64,000 nucleotides of DNA from Adiantum capillus-veneris (taxonomy: Eukaryota > Streptophyta > Polypodiopsida > Polypodiales > Pteridaceae): positions 42,469,598-42,533,597 of the forward strand of contig CM043962.1 of NCBI GenBank assembly GCA_014529385.2, read 5' to 3'. Position 1 is the first letter of the stretch, and each line of letters opens with the position of its first letter. The position numbers were made by a program, and so were the translations under genes. Positions 43,767-55,567 of this stretch are shown here, in pieces. The notes under the pieces were generated by a model. That model had not been told where the DNA came from. It was given only the letters and a program-made list of their open reading frames with translations, and ran no database searches.

Positions 43767-45011
43767 CTAGAACAATTCTTCGTTGGCGTGTGACTCATAC
43801 CATTCTTGAGTAAGAGATTTGTTCGTTATAGATAGTACCCCCATTTCGGTGTGAACATTTACCTTCTTGTACCCAAAGTAGTCATTGAAGTAAGCAGATT
43901 CTTTTGGAAACACATCCGGCGTGTCCCATCCAAGTGAACTGTGTATATTTGCAAAATTTGCTAGACATTGAGGTCTATTGTAGGCATTGCATAAAACTTT
44001 TACATGGCGAGGATTGTGGATTAGTGACTTTCCAAATAAGTCAAAGAACAATTTCCAAGGTATCGGGCTAAAGGAATGTCGCTCGGTGTTTTTGTATTGA
44101 TGGCCCCATACATTAAACATAACAATGTTGAAGCATCCCATAGCCATTACTAAGGAAGTATGTTTTTGGCCATCCATGTTTCCTTTGTCGGTCTTAGGGT
44201 AAGTTCATAAGCATTTATGTACAATATTTGATTAGTGACAACAATTTCCTTTCCCAAATTGGATTGTATCCGCTCGATACTCCGAACAAGCAAGGGTTTA
44301 TGCTCAGGTGGTCTAAACTCGGGGTTCCCTGCAGCGTAATGATACCAAGCTCGGAATGTATTAGGTGCAGTAAAATATGTATACATCAACCTTTTCTTCT
44401 CTTCCCCGTTATGCATGGTATTCACAAGCCCTTGCACTTCCACTCCAGTTTGGAAATGCTCCTCCACCATAAGGCGGGCGAGTATATCCGCCCATATCCC
44501 TTGGGGTAACATGTCAGTCATCTACACACACACCCCATCACTCATGTTAGTTAGAATGATAAACCAAGATTCAAACTCAAATATTATATCCTCAAAATAA
44601 TATGTGTTACATCAAAACCAAATTTTTATAACCGCAGGAGATCAAAAAGGTATATAGTGTTTCTAGGGAGATACATAAATATGAAAGGGTCCTATGAACC
44701 AATTCTTGGTTCCTACAACTGAGGTTCTACCCCTCTATTTGTTCACATCTTGAGTATCAAAGATTAGCACTGCAACTTGTGCATTGAGATTCACGTCTTC
44801 CTTTTCGTACCATTGGACTCTCCTCGTGATCCGTGGGTGGTAATCCATTAAAGCAGTTTACATGAGCATGCCGTTCATTTACATCATCTTTGTAGAAATA
44901 TCTACTTGAGTTCACTGCCATTGGTTGTGCTTGGGCAAAGTCACTAATGCACATGGGCGTCTCGTAGTCATCAAAGGTAACGGTGACATTGTGAGGGTTG
45001 TATTTGAGCAT
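43767..45011 (-). pseudogene. Unidentified gene fragment, probably with an intron
   Basis: Three minus-strand frames read like protein. 45011-44757 (MLKYNPHNVTVTFDDYE, ending CTSCSANL). 44521-44150 (MTDMLPQGIWADILARL, AWYHYAAGNPEFRPPEHKP). 44177-43767 (MDGQKHTSLVMAMGCFNI, FNVWGHQYKNTERHSF, YNRPQCLANFANIHSSLGW). The second and third overlap and join by a frameshift near 44165. Between the first and second lies 235 bp of AT-rich sequence ending GTGTGTGTGTAG directly before the second frame, a good 3' splice site. LPQGIWADILARL is faintly F-box-like, but the rest is not. I do not recognise the family. The start of element E1 follows 8 bp to the right. Confidence 0.4.
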
Positions 45012-45208
45012 AGGTCCATTGTCATAATAACTAATATCTAATTCTCCTAAATGATTTTCTCATGTTAAACTGATTATTTAATATGGGGAAGTACCAGGGG
45101 AGAAAAAGCTAGAATTAAGCTGGCAGACCGACCACAATAGGGATCCAAAGGGGGGGGCCATCTGCAAAAGAGCAATGTGCAACAATGGGCTTTAAAGACC
45201 CAAGGTTC

Positions 45209-45364
45209 AGCCCATTAAGACTTCCAAAATGCTAAGGTTCCAAAATTCAAAGGTTGTGACCAATGGTCAAGCTTAGTGAAATTAGATGCTTTGTGAGTGT
45301 GCCAAAAAGTCTTCAAGACTCCTACATAGGAGGGGGCAAGCCCGGTAAGTAGGGGATGCGAGAG

Positions 45365-45399
<35 letters not shown>

Positions 45400-45600
45400 C
45401 ACAGCCCATTAAGACTTCCAAAATGCTAAGGTTCCAAAATTCAAAGGTTGTGACCAATGGTCAAGCTTAGTGAAATTGGATGCTTTGTGAGTGTGCCAAA
45501 AATTCTTCAAGACTCCTACATAGGAGGGGGCAAGCCCGGTAAGTAGGGGATGAGAGAGAAAGACACACACACACACACAGGCTCCCTTTACACAAGGGGA
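45209..45600. repeat. ~196-bp tandem duplication within the E1 LTR
   Basis: 'cccattaagacttccaaaatgctaagg...' through 'aagtaggggatg.gagagaaa' and a CA run occur twice in succession with only a few differences. E2 has one copy (about 59718-59900). Confidence 0.85.
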
Positions 45601-45657
45601 ATAGGGGACACATGTCAACTCCCTAGGCCAATTGCCCACAAGGTGCAGTCAAATCCT

Positions 45658-45983
45658 ATTGGATGGCCATAGAGGTGGACCAATGAGAATTAGGCTAGAT
45701 TAAATCGAGTTTAATTCATTTAAAAACACTTGATAAAAGAACCAATAAGAATTAAGCTCTCTAGAAGACTATTGGACAGTCTCCCAAGGGGTCCAATGAG
45801 CATTCAGCAGCCCAATGGCTTGCCTGATTCCTATTGTCCAAAAGACAACTTGGGGTCCAATGAGAGTTTAGTTGCATTATTTAATTACCTAAAGCTCTCA
45901 CAAAATGGGAAAGGGGGACACTTGTCACAAGGCTATCACTTATGCTTCATAAACCCTATTGGATAGTCTTGGAGAGGTCCAAT
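45658..45983. promoter_or_regulatory. Cluster of CCAAT / ATTGG motifs in E1 LTR
   Basis: CCAAT at 45680, 45742, 45793, 45812, 45857 and 45979; ATTGG at 45658, 45771 and 45958. Several form ATTGG-(17-18 nt)-CCAAT pairs. The E2 LTR has the same set. CCAAT boxes are NF-Y sites in eukaryotic promoters. A regulatory role here is inference. Confidence 0.5.
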
Positions 45984-46773
45984 GAGAAGCCATCAAGAGG
46001 ATTTAGCAAGAGGGGTCGACCAAGAGAGAGAGGGGCTGATTTTTCAAAGGCATTATCACATACACACTCACACAATCTCATGTGTGAAGCAAGAAGACTC
46101 TCTCTCTCCTCAAGCTTTAACGAAAAGCTCATCACCTACTCCAAGCTTGTGAGAAGGGAGGCCTACACCAACAACTATTGGCTTTGTGATGCAAATCCAA
46201 CCAAGATCCAAGATTCAATGCATGCTCATCTCCTCTACCAAGCTAATTACTAAGCTATGCTAAGCTATTATGAGTGATTAAGTGAGGAGATATACTTGTT
46301 TCTTGTAAGACTACTCCATCTTCCTCTCAATCTACTCTCATACCCCGCTAGCTCTCACCATCTTCGAAGGTGTGTGAGGTCTTGGGTCTGAGACCGTGAG
46401 GGAATTGATGTTGTGTTCTATAAGTTTTTGCTTAGTGCTTGAAATTTCCATCTTCATTGCACTGCTATTTATTGAAGTAACACAAAGAATTGTATTGTAA
46501 AATGTCTCCCTTGATAGGGGTAACATATAATACAAAGCCTTGTGGAGGGGGGACCAGCTCCATATAAATCGGTCCTCAATTGTTGTCAATAGCTTAATTT
46601 CTCTCTCTTTTAAAGTATTGTTCATGCCTATCTAACTAGGTGTTATGCTTTTTGTTGCTCTCTCCATCCAAGCACTCTTGCTATGCTCATTAGGAATCTA
46701 TTCTAATGAAATGCTCACTATGTCTATGTTATTTACCACTACACACAAGTTACTAGGCCATTAAATGTTACAT

Positions 46774-46785
46774 TGGTATCAGAGC
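46774..46785 (+). other. Primer binding site of E1 (tRNA-iMet type)
   Basis: TGGTATCAGAGC one base after the LTR end. This is the standard complement of the plant initiator tRNA-Met 3' end. Confidence 0.85.
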
Positions 46786-47192
46786 ACAAGGTTTGTCTTT
46801 TCTTTCTCAAGAAGGGAGGTCCTCAAGCTAACTATAAATGGTTGTTGTTATTAATTGAAATTGAGTAAGTACAATAGGGATTTTTCATCCTTGCAGTGCG
46901 CTTGCCTTCGTGCAGATAACGGGGCATCACCGTCAAGAGCTAATGGTCTTAGTAGTTGAGTCCTATGGGGATTGCCTACGGCTTAACCACTATTGAGCTA
47001 TTAGAAGCTTGACAGGAGCCGGTGTTGTTTTGATGTTGAAAGATGCTCTCTTCTATTCCTTGTAATTAATAATATTCAAGCCACGCGTAAAGTAGCTTGA
47101 GTGCTTTTCTAAAGGGGTAAAGAGGAGCAACAACAACTAGGGCTTCAAGTGCCAAAGTACACCTAAAATTATTACACCTAAAAATTGTTAGA
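46786..47192 (+). mobile_element. Leader of element E1
   Basis: Untranslated leader without a gene, colinear with 61090-61493 of E2. Confidence 0.7.
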
Positions 47193-48237
47193 ATGGCTAA
47201 CAATAGTAAAGAGAGTGAAATTAGTGTTGATAGCTTTGATTTTGCTAATGAGCAGGCTATTAATGATGCCCCTATGCTTGTTAACTACCTTGTTTCTAGG
47301 CTTCAACAAGCCATGGGTAATCCATCCCTCCAAAGTGAAGTGCAACGGGAGCTTTGTGCTCATGGGATTCTCCAAGCTCCCCACCATGACGAGAGAGTAC
47401 CTAGGAAGCCTCCTTGTGAGACTTCCAAAAGAGGCCTCTCTCCGATTCGGGAAGAAGAAGAGGATCCATACGAAGGGCTCAAAAATTTTCTTCTTGATGA
47501 TGCATGTCCTTCCCAAAGGAGAATTCAAGAGCCCCCACCAAAAGAACGATAAAGAAGTGAGTCTCCGCCACCTCGGCGGAGATGGCTCCATGAAGACGAC
47601 AGGCAAAACGCTCTCCATCACCTCCTAAACGGAGAAGGCCATCGCACACCTCTCCACACCATAATTCAAAGAGGGATGACAAAAAACAAGAGAAGAAAAA
47701 GGTGAGAAAGAGGTCACCCTCTTCTCCATCTTCTTCATCCTCTTCCTCTTATGAAGAAAGTGATGGTGCAGACAAGGAGGACCAAGGCAAGAAAAAGGCG
47801 AGAAAGAGGTCGCCCTCTTCTCCATCTTCCTCAAATTCTTCATCTTCTTAAGAATGTGATGGTGCAACTTTTGAACCATAAAAAAAAAGAGGCCATAGGA
47901 AATCCTATGCCGCATGGAAGAGATCGTCCAAGCTCAAGAAGTTCAAAGAGGAGGGAAAGAGCATCTCTTTCCTTACCTACAATGGCACCTTTGGTGCTAT
48001 GAACAAAGTCTTGGCTTTCATCCAACATTTCGATGCGGCGTTTGGAGATGAGGGCTTCATGGAGTCCTCTAAGCTATGCCATGTAGCTATGCACTTTCAA
48101 AAGTCCGCCAGGAAATGGTGGTCTAGCCTACGGGCAAACGTGAAGCCCCACAAAAATGGAAATCTTTAAGAGCTTCCATTATGAAGCAGTTTTTGGCCAT
48201 CGATGCCAAAGACAAAGTACTCATCGAATAGCAAAGC
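47193..48237 (+). pseudogene. E1 gag, N-terminal and central part
   Basis: The ATG at 47193 (MANNSKESEISVDSFDF) matches that of E2 (MPDNSKESE). The first frame runs to 47552 with RKPPCETSKRGLSPIREEEEDP. A Ser/Arg-rich basic stretch then follows in changing frames. The gag domain appears at about 47965-48190 (LTYNGTFGAMNKVLAFIQHF, AFGDEGFMESSKLCHVAMHF, KWWSSLRAN). At least four frame changes or stops. The encoded role would be capsid. Confidence 0.75.
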
Positions 48238-49455
48238 TTGAAGCTCTCTCCTTACAAATCCATTCATAAATATGTAGACAAGTTTTGGGACCTACATCTC
48301 AAATCCACTGTCTTCAAAAAGATGGATTTTGGAGAGCAAAAACAACAATTTTATGCGGGCTTAACTGAAGAAATGGTGGAGTATGTCAACTCCCAAAGGT
48401 TGCGCACTATATTTGCGGTTATACACCATACCATGGTGGCTTCACGAATCAATTTCCAAATAGAGGCTAAGAGAAATCTTAAGCCAACGGAGAACAAGGA
48501 CCGTAACAATGAGCCTAAGGGGAAGGACAATGTCCAAAATTCTCCTAAAGGCAACGTCAACAACAACAAAGCTAAGGAGAAGGGAGTTTATGAAGGCAAA
48601 AATAAACTCTCTCCTAAAGAGCTTGGGCGTTATCCTAAAGATAACCGTTCTTTCAAATGTAGCAACCAAGGGCATGCGTATCGTGCTTGCCCCAAGAAGA
48701 ACACCCACCATGAGCCTCCTAGATCTACCTTGGTTGAAATCCAAGAAGAGGAAGCTCACCACAAAGGATCTCCTCTATGCCATGCTTTTATTCTCTTTGA
48801 CCCTAGTTCTACTCACAATTTCATATCCGTAGAGTTGGCCACCAAGCTAGGCATCCAAGCCTATGAGATGGGAGATGTCCTACCTGAAGATGGTGCTTTC
48901 AAGGGGAAAGAAGCCTCAGTCACTCCCTTAATCGGGAAATTGAGTCTCCACGTCCAATGCTATGTGAACAAAGAGGACTTCTTTATCTCTCCTCTCAAGC
49001 ACAAGGATGTAATCCTAGGGGCACCATGGTTTGATCACATGGCTGCCAATGTTAAATTCCCTGAAAGGAAAATCTACTTTAGGTTCAAGGAAAACAATAT
49101 GTACATAGATGCTAAGGAGCAGGGTAACACCATACCCATTGTACATACGCAAGATTTCAATAAGTCAATAAAGAGCTCTATTTCAGTGTACATGATTTTC
49201 GTTAAAGATTCTCAAAATGAACCTAATGCTTTAGAAAAAGAAAATATAAACAATCACAAAGAATTAGAGTTATCCAAATTTCTAAAGGGATTTAAGATGT
49301 CTTTATTTGCAGCTTCCCTTGTGAATTACCTCCTAAATGAGGCAATGATGACCATGCAATTGAACTTCTTCCAGGAAGTTCACCGCCTAATAAACCTCCT
49401 TTTAGAGTTTCTCAAGCTCAACAAGAGGAGATTATGGGGCAAGTGCATGAGTTAG
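48238..49455 (+). pseudogene. E1 gag end, degenerate zinc knuckle and protease
   Basis: A 405-codon open stretch continuing gag (YKSIHKYVDKFWDLHLKS, FKKMDFGEQKQQFYAGL). The knuckle FKCSNQGHAYRAC lacks the first Cys. The protease starts FILFDPSSTHNFISVELA (D-P-S where E2 has D-P-G-S) and continues to VILGAPWFDHMAANVKF. Near 49310 the frame shifts, so the C-terminal ~45 residues are off-frame compared with E2 (FLKGFQDVF). Ends at TAG. I see no reason to think it is made as a functional protein. Confidence 0.75.
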
Positions 49456-50449
49456 TTGAGAAGGGCATGGTTAGGCCTAGCCATCTCCATTTTGCTCACC
49501 CGTGTTATTAGTGCAAAAGAAAGACGGCATATATCGTATGTGTGTCAACTATAGAGCACTAAATAGGATCACTATCAAAAATAGGTTTCCCGTTCCACGG
49601 GTAGAAGACCTATTTGATAACCTGCAAGGGTCGACCTCAGTAGGATTGACCTCAAAAGTGGCTACCATCAAATAAGAATAGTTGATCAAGATATTGTAAA
49701 GACCGCATTTTGCACTACATTTGGTCTTTATGAATACATTGTCATGCCTTTTGGCTTGAACAATGCACTAGCCACATTCAACCGCTTGATGGAGACGCTA
49801 CCAGGCCTCACTGAACCTCTACGCTAATTCACTAGACGAACACAAGCAACACTCCAGGTAATATTTCAAGTCTTAACAGAGAATAAACTTTATATTAATC
49901 GAAAGAAAAGTGAGTTTTTCTTACAAGATATTCAGTATTCAGGTCACATTATCTCTCAAGATGGAATTCAAACGGATCCATCCAAGCTAGAGGTAATAAA
50001 AGGATGGCCTAATCCAAGGAATCTTCATGAACTAAGAAGCTTTATAGGTATGTGTGCATACTATAGATGCTTCATAGAAAAGTTCTCACTAATAGCAGGA
50101 CCATTACATGACCTAACAAAGAAAAACATTAGGTATACATGGTCTACCAAGGAGACAAATGCTTTCAAAAAGCTCAAAGAAAAGCTTATTTCTCAGCATG
50201 TGCTTACACTGCCGGATCTCTCAAAGCCATTTGAGGTCCAATGTGAGGCTTGTGGTGATTGCCTTGGAGCTCTTTTGAAGGCTCGACCCTATTGAGCAAC
50301 CTTTAAGCATATATGAAAAGGAACTCCTCGTAGTTCTACATGCCTTAGACTCATGGAAGCACTATTTATTGGAGACTCCTTTCATTCTGCGGACGGATCA
50401 CCAAAGCCTTAGGTACTTCATGACGTAGACCAAGCTCTCCGACAAACAA
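49456..50449 (+). pseudogene. E1 reverse transcriptase and RNase H, active site deleted
   Basis: Pieces in changing frames: [69 protein letters not shown]. The text then jumps to DEHKQH....VIFQVLTENKLYINRKKSEFFL. The segment with the YLDD box is missing. RT thumb and RNase H follow (LRSFIGMCAYYRCFIEKFSLIAGPL, PDLSKPFEVQCEACGDCLGALL with the first RNase H Asp replaced: typical is ...TDAS). Stops at about 50293 and 50312. Confidence 0.8.
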
Positions 50450-52037
50450 ATGAGGTGGGAAAATTTCCTTTCGCAATTTCATTTTTATATTGCTCACATT
50501 GCTGACAAGCATAATCAAGTAGCCGATGCACTCTCAGGATGGCCGAGAGTGAATGCGGTTTCCATAGCAACTCACAATGATCTATCTTCTATGATAGATG
50601 AGTATGCTATTGATCCCGATTTTAGAGATGTGATTTCATCCCTTGCATTAGGGAAGAAAGAGGAATTTACTTTACAAGATGGTTATCTTCTCTATGGAAA
50701 TAGACTATGCATTACCAACTCACTACGTGAGAAAGTAATGTATGAATTTCATGTTCCTCCTTATGCGGGGCATAGAGGGATTCAGTCTACCTAAAAGGGA
50801 CTGAAACATATTTCTATTGCCCTACCATGAAATCAAACATACAAGAGTATGTTTCTAAATGTGTGGTATGCCAAAAGACGAAGTTTGATAGAGGGAAGCA
50901 ACCTAGATTGCTTCAACTTTTGTCAATCCCTAATTCACCATGGGAGAGCATATCCATGGATTTTATCTTTGGATTGCTTAAGTCTATCCATGGGAATATG
51001 GGAATATAGACAATAGTAGACAGGTTCATCAAAAAATCTCATTGTATACCTGCCAAAAAGACTATCAAAGCCCATCAAATGGAAACCCTCTTCATATCCC
51101 AAATATTCAAGTACCATGGCTTGCCGATGTCCATAGTGTCGGATAGAGATCCTAGAATGACCAGTAATTTCTGGGAGGGTCTCTTTGAGAATTTAGAGAC
51201 AAGGATAAATTTCTTTTTGGCCTATCACCCGCAAACAGATGGCCAAAGTGAAATAGCTAACCTAACAATTCTTGATCTACTATAAGCCTACGTAATGGAA
51301 GTAGATCAAAGGTCCCAATGGGAGAAGTACTTACCCTTAGTGGAGTATGCCTACAATAACACTGAATATACTTCCACGGGAAAAGCACCTTTTGAGGTAA
51401 TAGAGGGAAGATCCAAAAGTCCCCTGCTACTTAAAGTACACGGGAAGATCTTCACTGTAGATGAGTATAGTCGAGACCTACAAGAATCTTTCCAAAAGAT
51501 TAAGGATGCTATCTCTATCTCACAACAAAGGCAAAAGGCTGCTACTGATAAGCACAGAAGAGCCCAAGCCTTTAACAAAAATGGTTGGGTCTTACTTAAA
51601 TTTCCCAAGGCTCGATTAAGGCACACCAAGGGCAAGAATCCTATGGGACACCAAAAGTACTATGCTAAGTTAGCAAAAAGGTACTATGGTACCTTCCACA
51701 TTCTTAGACCAATCAATGAGATGGCCTATCAACTCAAGTTGCCCAGCCATTGGCGCATACACAATGCTTTCCATGTGAGCCTACTAAAGCCTTACAAAGG
51801 AGAGCAACCTCAAGAACCAACTATTGAAGACCCACCGGAGATCAAGAATCGAGAAGAGGTCTGCAGCCCAAGTCCATTCTCCGACATGAAGACAAGGTAT
51901 TAAGAGGTGGTAAGACTATCCGACGATATCTTATTAAGTTTAAGAAATATCCTTTTGAAGATGCTAGATGCATGCAAGGCATACAATTAAAGGATAACCT
52001 AATCCTTGTCAATGCTTACAATGCTTCCCTAGAGTAA
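50450..52037 (+). pseudogene. E1 integrase with chromodomain-like end
   Basis: RNase H tail (NFLSQFHFYIAHIADKHNQVADALS), then the integrase zinc-binding region (H..... .GHRG and KCVVCQKTK). The core keeps all three acidic residues in SMDFIFG, VSDRDPRMTSNFW and YHPQTDGQSE, but stops interrupt it near 50792, 51007 and 51283. 51295-51903 is open: WEKYLPLVEYAYNNTEY, GTFHILRPINEMAYQLKLP, IHNAFHVSLLKPYKG (GPY/F-like module). After a frame change the end reads ILRHEDKVLR.GKTIRRYLIKF with KYPFEDARCMQG, a chromodomain-like tail, stopping at TAA 52035-52037. This assigns E1 to the chromovirus branch of Gypsy. Confidence 0.8.
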
Positions 52038-52140
52038 GCAAATGTACAAATGTTTAAAATGAACAAAGCTTTTGTTTTATAAGACTCTATTTTTCTTTAT
52101 TGTGCACAAATGTTAAGTAGAATGCATGCTTAGAATCAAG

Positions 52141-53570
52141 TTTGTGGAGACAACGTCTTCCAAACACCAAGTAGAGCTTGTCACTCTACTATGGAAGATC
52201 GATAGGACTAATGTGCAGACATGCTTGCGGTAGCTTAGGCTCTCAAGCACCAAATTGATTCGTCATCCATTCTGGAACGATGTCGTACGGTAAGATAGGG
52301 ATCCTCTACCCACTGGAGAGGGGGAATAAGGAACACACCAAACACACAAACTACTTGCCTCTCTATAGCCCAGGGATTCCACAGCACCTCTAACCTCTCA
52401 AAAAACACCTTCAAATTGGCTTATTTGCACTAACAACTCTGCTTTAGCATACAAAACAACTACCTCACACCTTGCAAAAAAACACCCACAACACAAAAAC
52501 ACCCACACTACTCAACTCACCCTTCCGAATCACAAAACACTCCTAATCTGCCCTCTTGGTAGCACTTCTCAAGCTGCAGGCAAACCCTCTGCAAGCAATG
52601 GCCAATACATGAAGAGCGAGAGAAGAGGTGGGGGATGGGGAGAAGCAACACAAGAGATTGGAGCAAACGAGTGGTATTATTTCATAGGGAGTAGTACAAC
52701 CAATGTATGCAGCTTCAATGGCAAGCTTAGCAACACACAAGCTCAAAGCTTCCAATCACACACACAGGCAAAAAAACCAACTGGTCAAAAGACCCTCAAA
52801 GATGAACAAAAACCTCCTTTTATAGGGGTGTGCCTAGGAGTCCCAAAAAAAGAAAAAATGGGTGAGTCTTCCATGTCGTGCACTTCATTTGGAGATTCTT
52901 TTAGAATGTTTATGCATTGCCAACACTTGGCTTAGTTTATTTTGGGAAAGCTTTGCATGGTGGACACCTTCGGCTTTGGTCCGCCTAATTTGGCCGGCTG
53001 GACTTCCTCCTCTCTTGGCCTTGCATTTGGATTCGTCCACTTGACTGCTCTCGGACTCTCCTTGCAGTGGGACCCCTCTCCCTCGTCGAGCCAATAGCAA
53101 TGTTGCTATTAGGGGGGGGGGGGGCTTCCCCTCAAAAAAGTTTTTCCGCTTACGGGCACAGGCATAGCCCCTTAATTGCCAGCCACATCATCACAGAATT
53201 CCACCATCGTGCGGCCGCCCACGAGCACGCCACCACGCCTGCTCCGCCCAAAATCGCCACCGGACCGGCCACGCAGCGCCTGCGCCTCACGCGCCATAGC
53301 CATGGAGCTCCCCTCCACCTCTCTTGGATGCTTATGGGAGAGCCACGCCCCAGCTTATATACGGTGCTCCCGGCTCTATACCGTGCGCATGTGGGTTATA
53401 CCCGACGACACGTGGCAGCTCGAGAGGTCCACTGCCTTTTAAGACTTCAAAAGAACAAAAAACCCATTATATTTTTTTTAACCAAAAAACTTTGCAACCT
53501 GCCTTTGCCTGACTCCCATTCTCTGTTCCCATATCATACTGCTGAGCCGCAAAGCCCGGGTGAAATCTTT
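52141..53570 (-). other. Unassigned repeat-like sequence, possible minus-strand LTR
   Basis: No gene. On the minus strand TATAAAAG (52817-52824) is followed by a pyrimidine-rich transcript-like stretch, as in LTR R/U5 regions. The open frame 52755-52543 lies in that stretch and is not convincing. A G-run of 13 or so sits at 53113-53125. 53200-53430 is GC-rich. I could not find clear LTR borders or a PBS, so the element type stays open. Confidence 0.35.
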
Positions 53571-54626
53571 CACTTCCGCCTTGCTTCTCCATAATCTGCA
53601 CCGCTATTCAACCCTTTCAGGCCCAAGATCCGAGGCCACCAAAACACGCTCAAATCATCTGCCATCAACTTTGGGCAAAGCACGCCAGCTTCCGACTGCC
53701 ATAACTTCTTGCTGCGGGATCCGTTTGATGTGCAGTCACTTCTTGCTAGCTCCTTATGATGTACAACCTGCTCTAGAACTTCGTCGAGGCTTAGAAGATG
53801 CCAGATGGCACATTCTCCAATGCGGCCAAGTGGGCTCAAACCTGGTCCCCAGAAAAACTTCAACTGACCATCTTCCAAACCACGGCTCCGATCCGCAATC
53901 CGAAAAGATGGGTAGGCTCCATGAATTTAGCTCTACACATATATATCTCAAGCTCCACTTGAACCACCTGTTTGCCACTGCCTTGTCTGGCAAGAATCTG
54001 CAAACCACTGAAACTTCAACCTTCAATAACTTGGGCTCCGTAGCTCGGTTTGATGAACCTTCTGGACCTGCTCCTTCAGCACTTCAAGCTCTTCACTCTG
54101 GACCCAAAGGCTGCACTTTGCATCTCCTTCACCTGCTACCCAATTAGCCCATTGTGGAGCCTTCCTTGGCCTATAAGCCGCATCATGCATACACTTCCAC
54201 TGCTACCTGCTATCCCATGGTTTTCCTAGCTGCTCCAGTCCTTTGCCATACTTCTGCTTGTCTGTACACACCTGTCCATGCCACCTTCTAGAGTCAACAC
54301 ACTTTGGCTGCACTATCATTGCCCACCCCCCTGTTGAGCATTTATGCTCAACCACATAAAAGTTTTATTCCACTATAAACTGCAAAACCTGGGACACACT
54401 ATGAGAAAACTCAAACCATATGTACAATGTTTTATTGCATCCTATTATCAAACCTTCAAGTGGGTTGCCCCACCCCCTGCATCACATAGCTTCCACCTAG
54501 ATCAAACACCTGGATTTGTTCACTTTCATCCATCTGTAACAACCTCCAATAGTGCCCTACCCAAGCACGTAGCCATCCATGCACACACAAGGCCCATAGC
54601 ACTTTAGCACCTCTTTGAACATCATC
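53571..54626. other. Unassigned sequence without recognisable gene
   Basis: Moderately GC-rich near 53560-54150, where both strands have open frames (plus 53560-54147, minus 53878-53570 and 54026-53754). None shows a domain, repeat or splice structure I can name. The rest is AT-rich. Could be an old non-coding part of a LINE, since LINE coding sequence starts just to the right on the minus strand. Confidence 0.3.
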
Positions 54627-55240
54627 TTACCTCATCAACCTATATGGCTCTGCAATCCCATTACCTGAACAAACCAAAAGAACTGGTTCTGCAACCACAT
54701 CATCTATACGAACCAACACTTCTGACCCTCCCTCCCAACCATGTAAAGTAGAGCTCCTCTCAAAGGAACCCCGTATCTGATGGATAACATACTGCACAGT
54801 TGCACTTACAAGCATACCTTTCAACCATGGGTTGCATATCTCTTTTGAAAGCTTGGACACATCCTGGGAACCTCCTCCATAACCCTGCCTATCCTGTTGC
54901 TCATATGCCCTCTCTCTCTCTGCCCATCCACTCAGCTCATGCTCAAGAATTCATGCATATAGCCTAGCTAGAGTGTGACCAACCATGATGGTTTGGTAAT
55001 TCCCGAGAAGCATAGGATCTTCCGACTTGAAGATAGGCACAATAGTGGACATACTCCAAGTCTCAGGGAAATCCTCATACATGGCTCTATTAAACATCAT
55101 AGCAAGAGGCTATGCAAGCATATCTCTAGCATGGATAAAGTGCTCTACTACCAAACCATCATGATTCTGTGCTCTTCCTATCTTCATCTTGTCAATGGCT
55201 TTCCTTATCCTCTCAGAAGTAAATAAAGTACATGTTTATG
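54627..55240 (-). pseudogene. LINE reverse transcriptase fragment 1
   Basis: The minus strand from 55225 reads TSERIRKAIDKMKIGRAQ and NHDGLVVEHFIHARDMLA, then a stop. PLAMMFNRAMYEDFPETWS, TIVPIFKSEDPMLLGNYQTI and MVGHTLARLYA follow, then a stop, then ILEHELSGWAERE. The K.GKA.G.DG...E, F....P..W....I.PI.K..D...  .NYR.I and LAKL.. pattern is that of L1-like non-LTR RT fingers. A 77-codon frame (54860-54627) continues without motifs. Two stops and missing palm motifs make it a dead fragment. Confidence 0.75.
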
Positions 55241-55289
55241 GGCATGCCTCTGGAGGGTCAGGCAAAGGTGGCTACCCCGATGTTGTGTA

Positions 55290-55433
<144 letters not shown>

Positions 55434-55567
55434 GAGAGAGGAAGAGAGACAGACTGAAGGAGTGAGAGATAGACATAGAGAGAGAAATAGAGAAAGGGAA
55501 ATGTAGTGGGAGACAGAAGGGGAGTGAGAAAGAGTGAAGAGAGAGAGAGAGAGAAAGAGAGAGAGAA

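Larger units (their letters stand above)
45020..46772 (+). mobile_element. 5' LTR of element E1 (1753 bp)
   Basis: Starts TGTCATAATAACTAATATC, ends AAATGTTACA. Compared with E2 it carries a tandem duplication of about 196 bp (about 45209-45404 and 45405-45600, including a CA tract). A cluster of CCAAT and ATTGG motifs lies at 45658-45983. Open frames inside (45215-45457, 45409-45639, 45730-45966) are LTR sequence. Confidence 0.85.
45020..52140 (+). mobile_element. Element E1: chromodomain-type Ty3/Gypsy, decayed, 3' LTR missing
   Basis: 5' LTR 45020-46772, PBS 46774-46785 (tRNA-iMet type), gag 47193-48700, protease, RT, RNase H, integrase and chromodomain-like end to the TAA at 52037. About 100 bp of 3' sequence follows, ending in a short purine stretch (GTGGAGA). 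Unrelated sequence follows where the 3' LTR should be. Many frameshifts and stops occur, and the RT active site is deleted. The second copy E2 starts at 59500 in the same orientation. Confidence 0.85.

Noticed and set aside
44150-44521. F-box gene (LPQGIWADILARL)
   Set aside because: Only the first dozen residues resemble an F-box. The remaining helix pattern and any repeat domain are missing.
52141-53125. Complete minus-strand LTR with the TATAAAAG at 52817
   Set aside because: No clear TG...CA ends, PBS or second copy seen, so only a possible promoter is noted.
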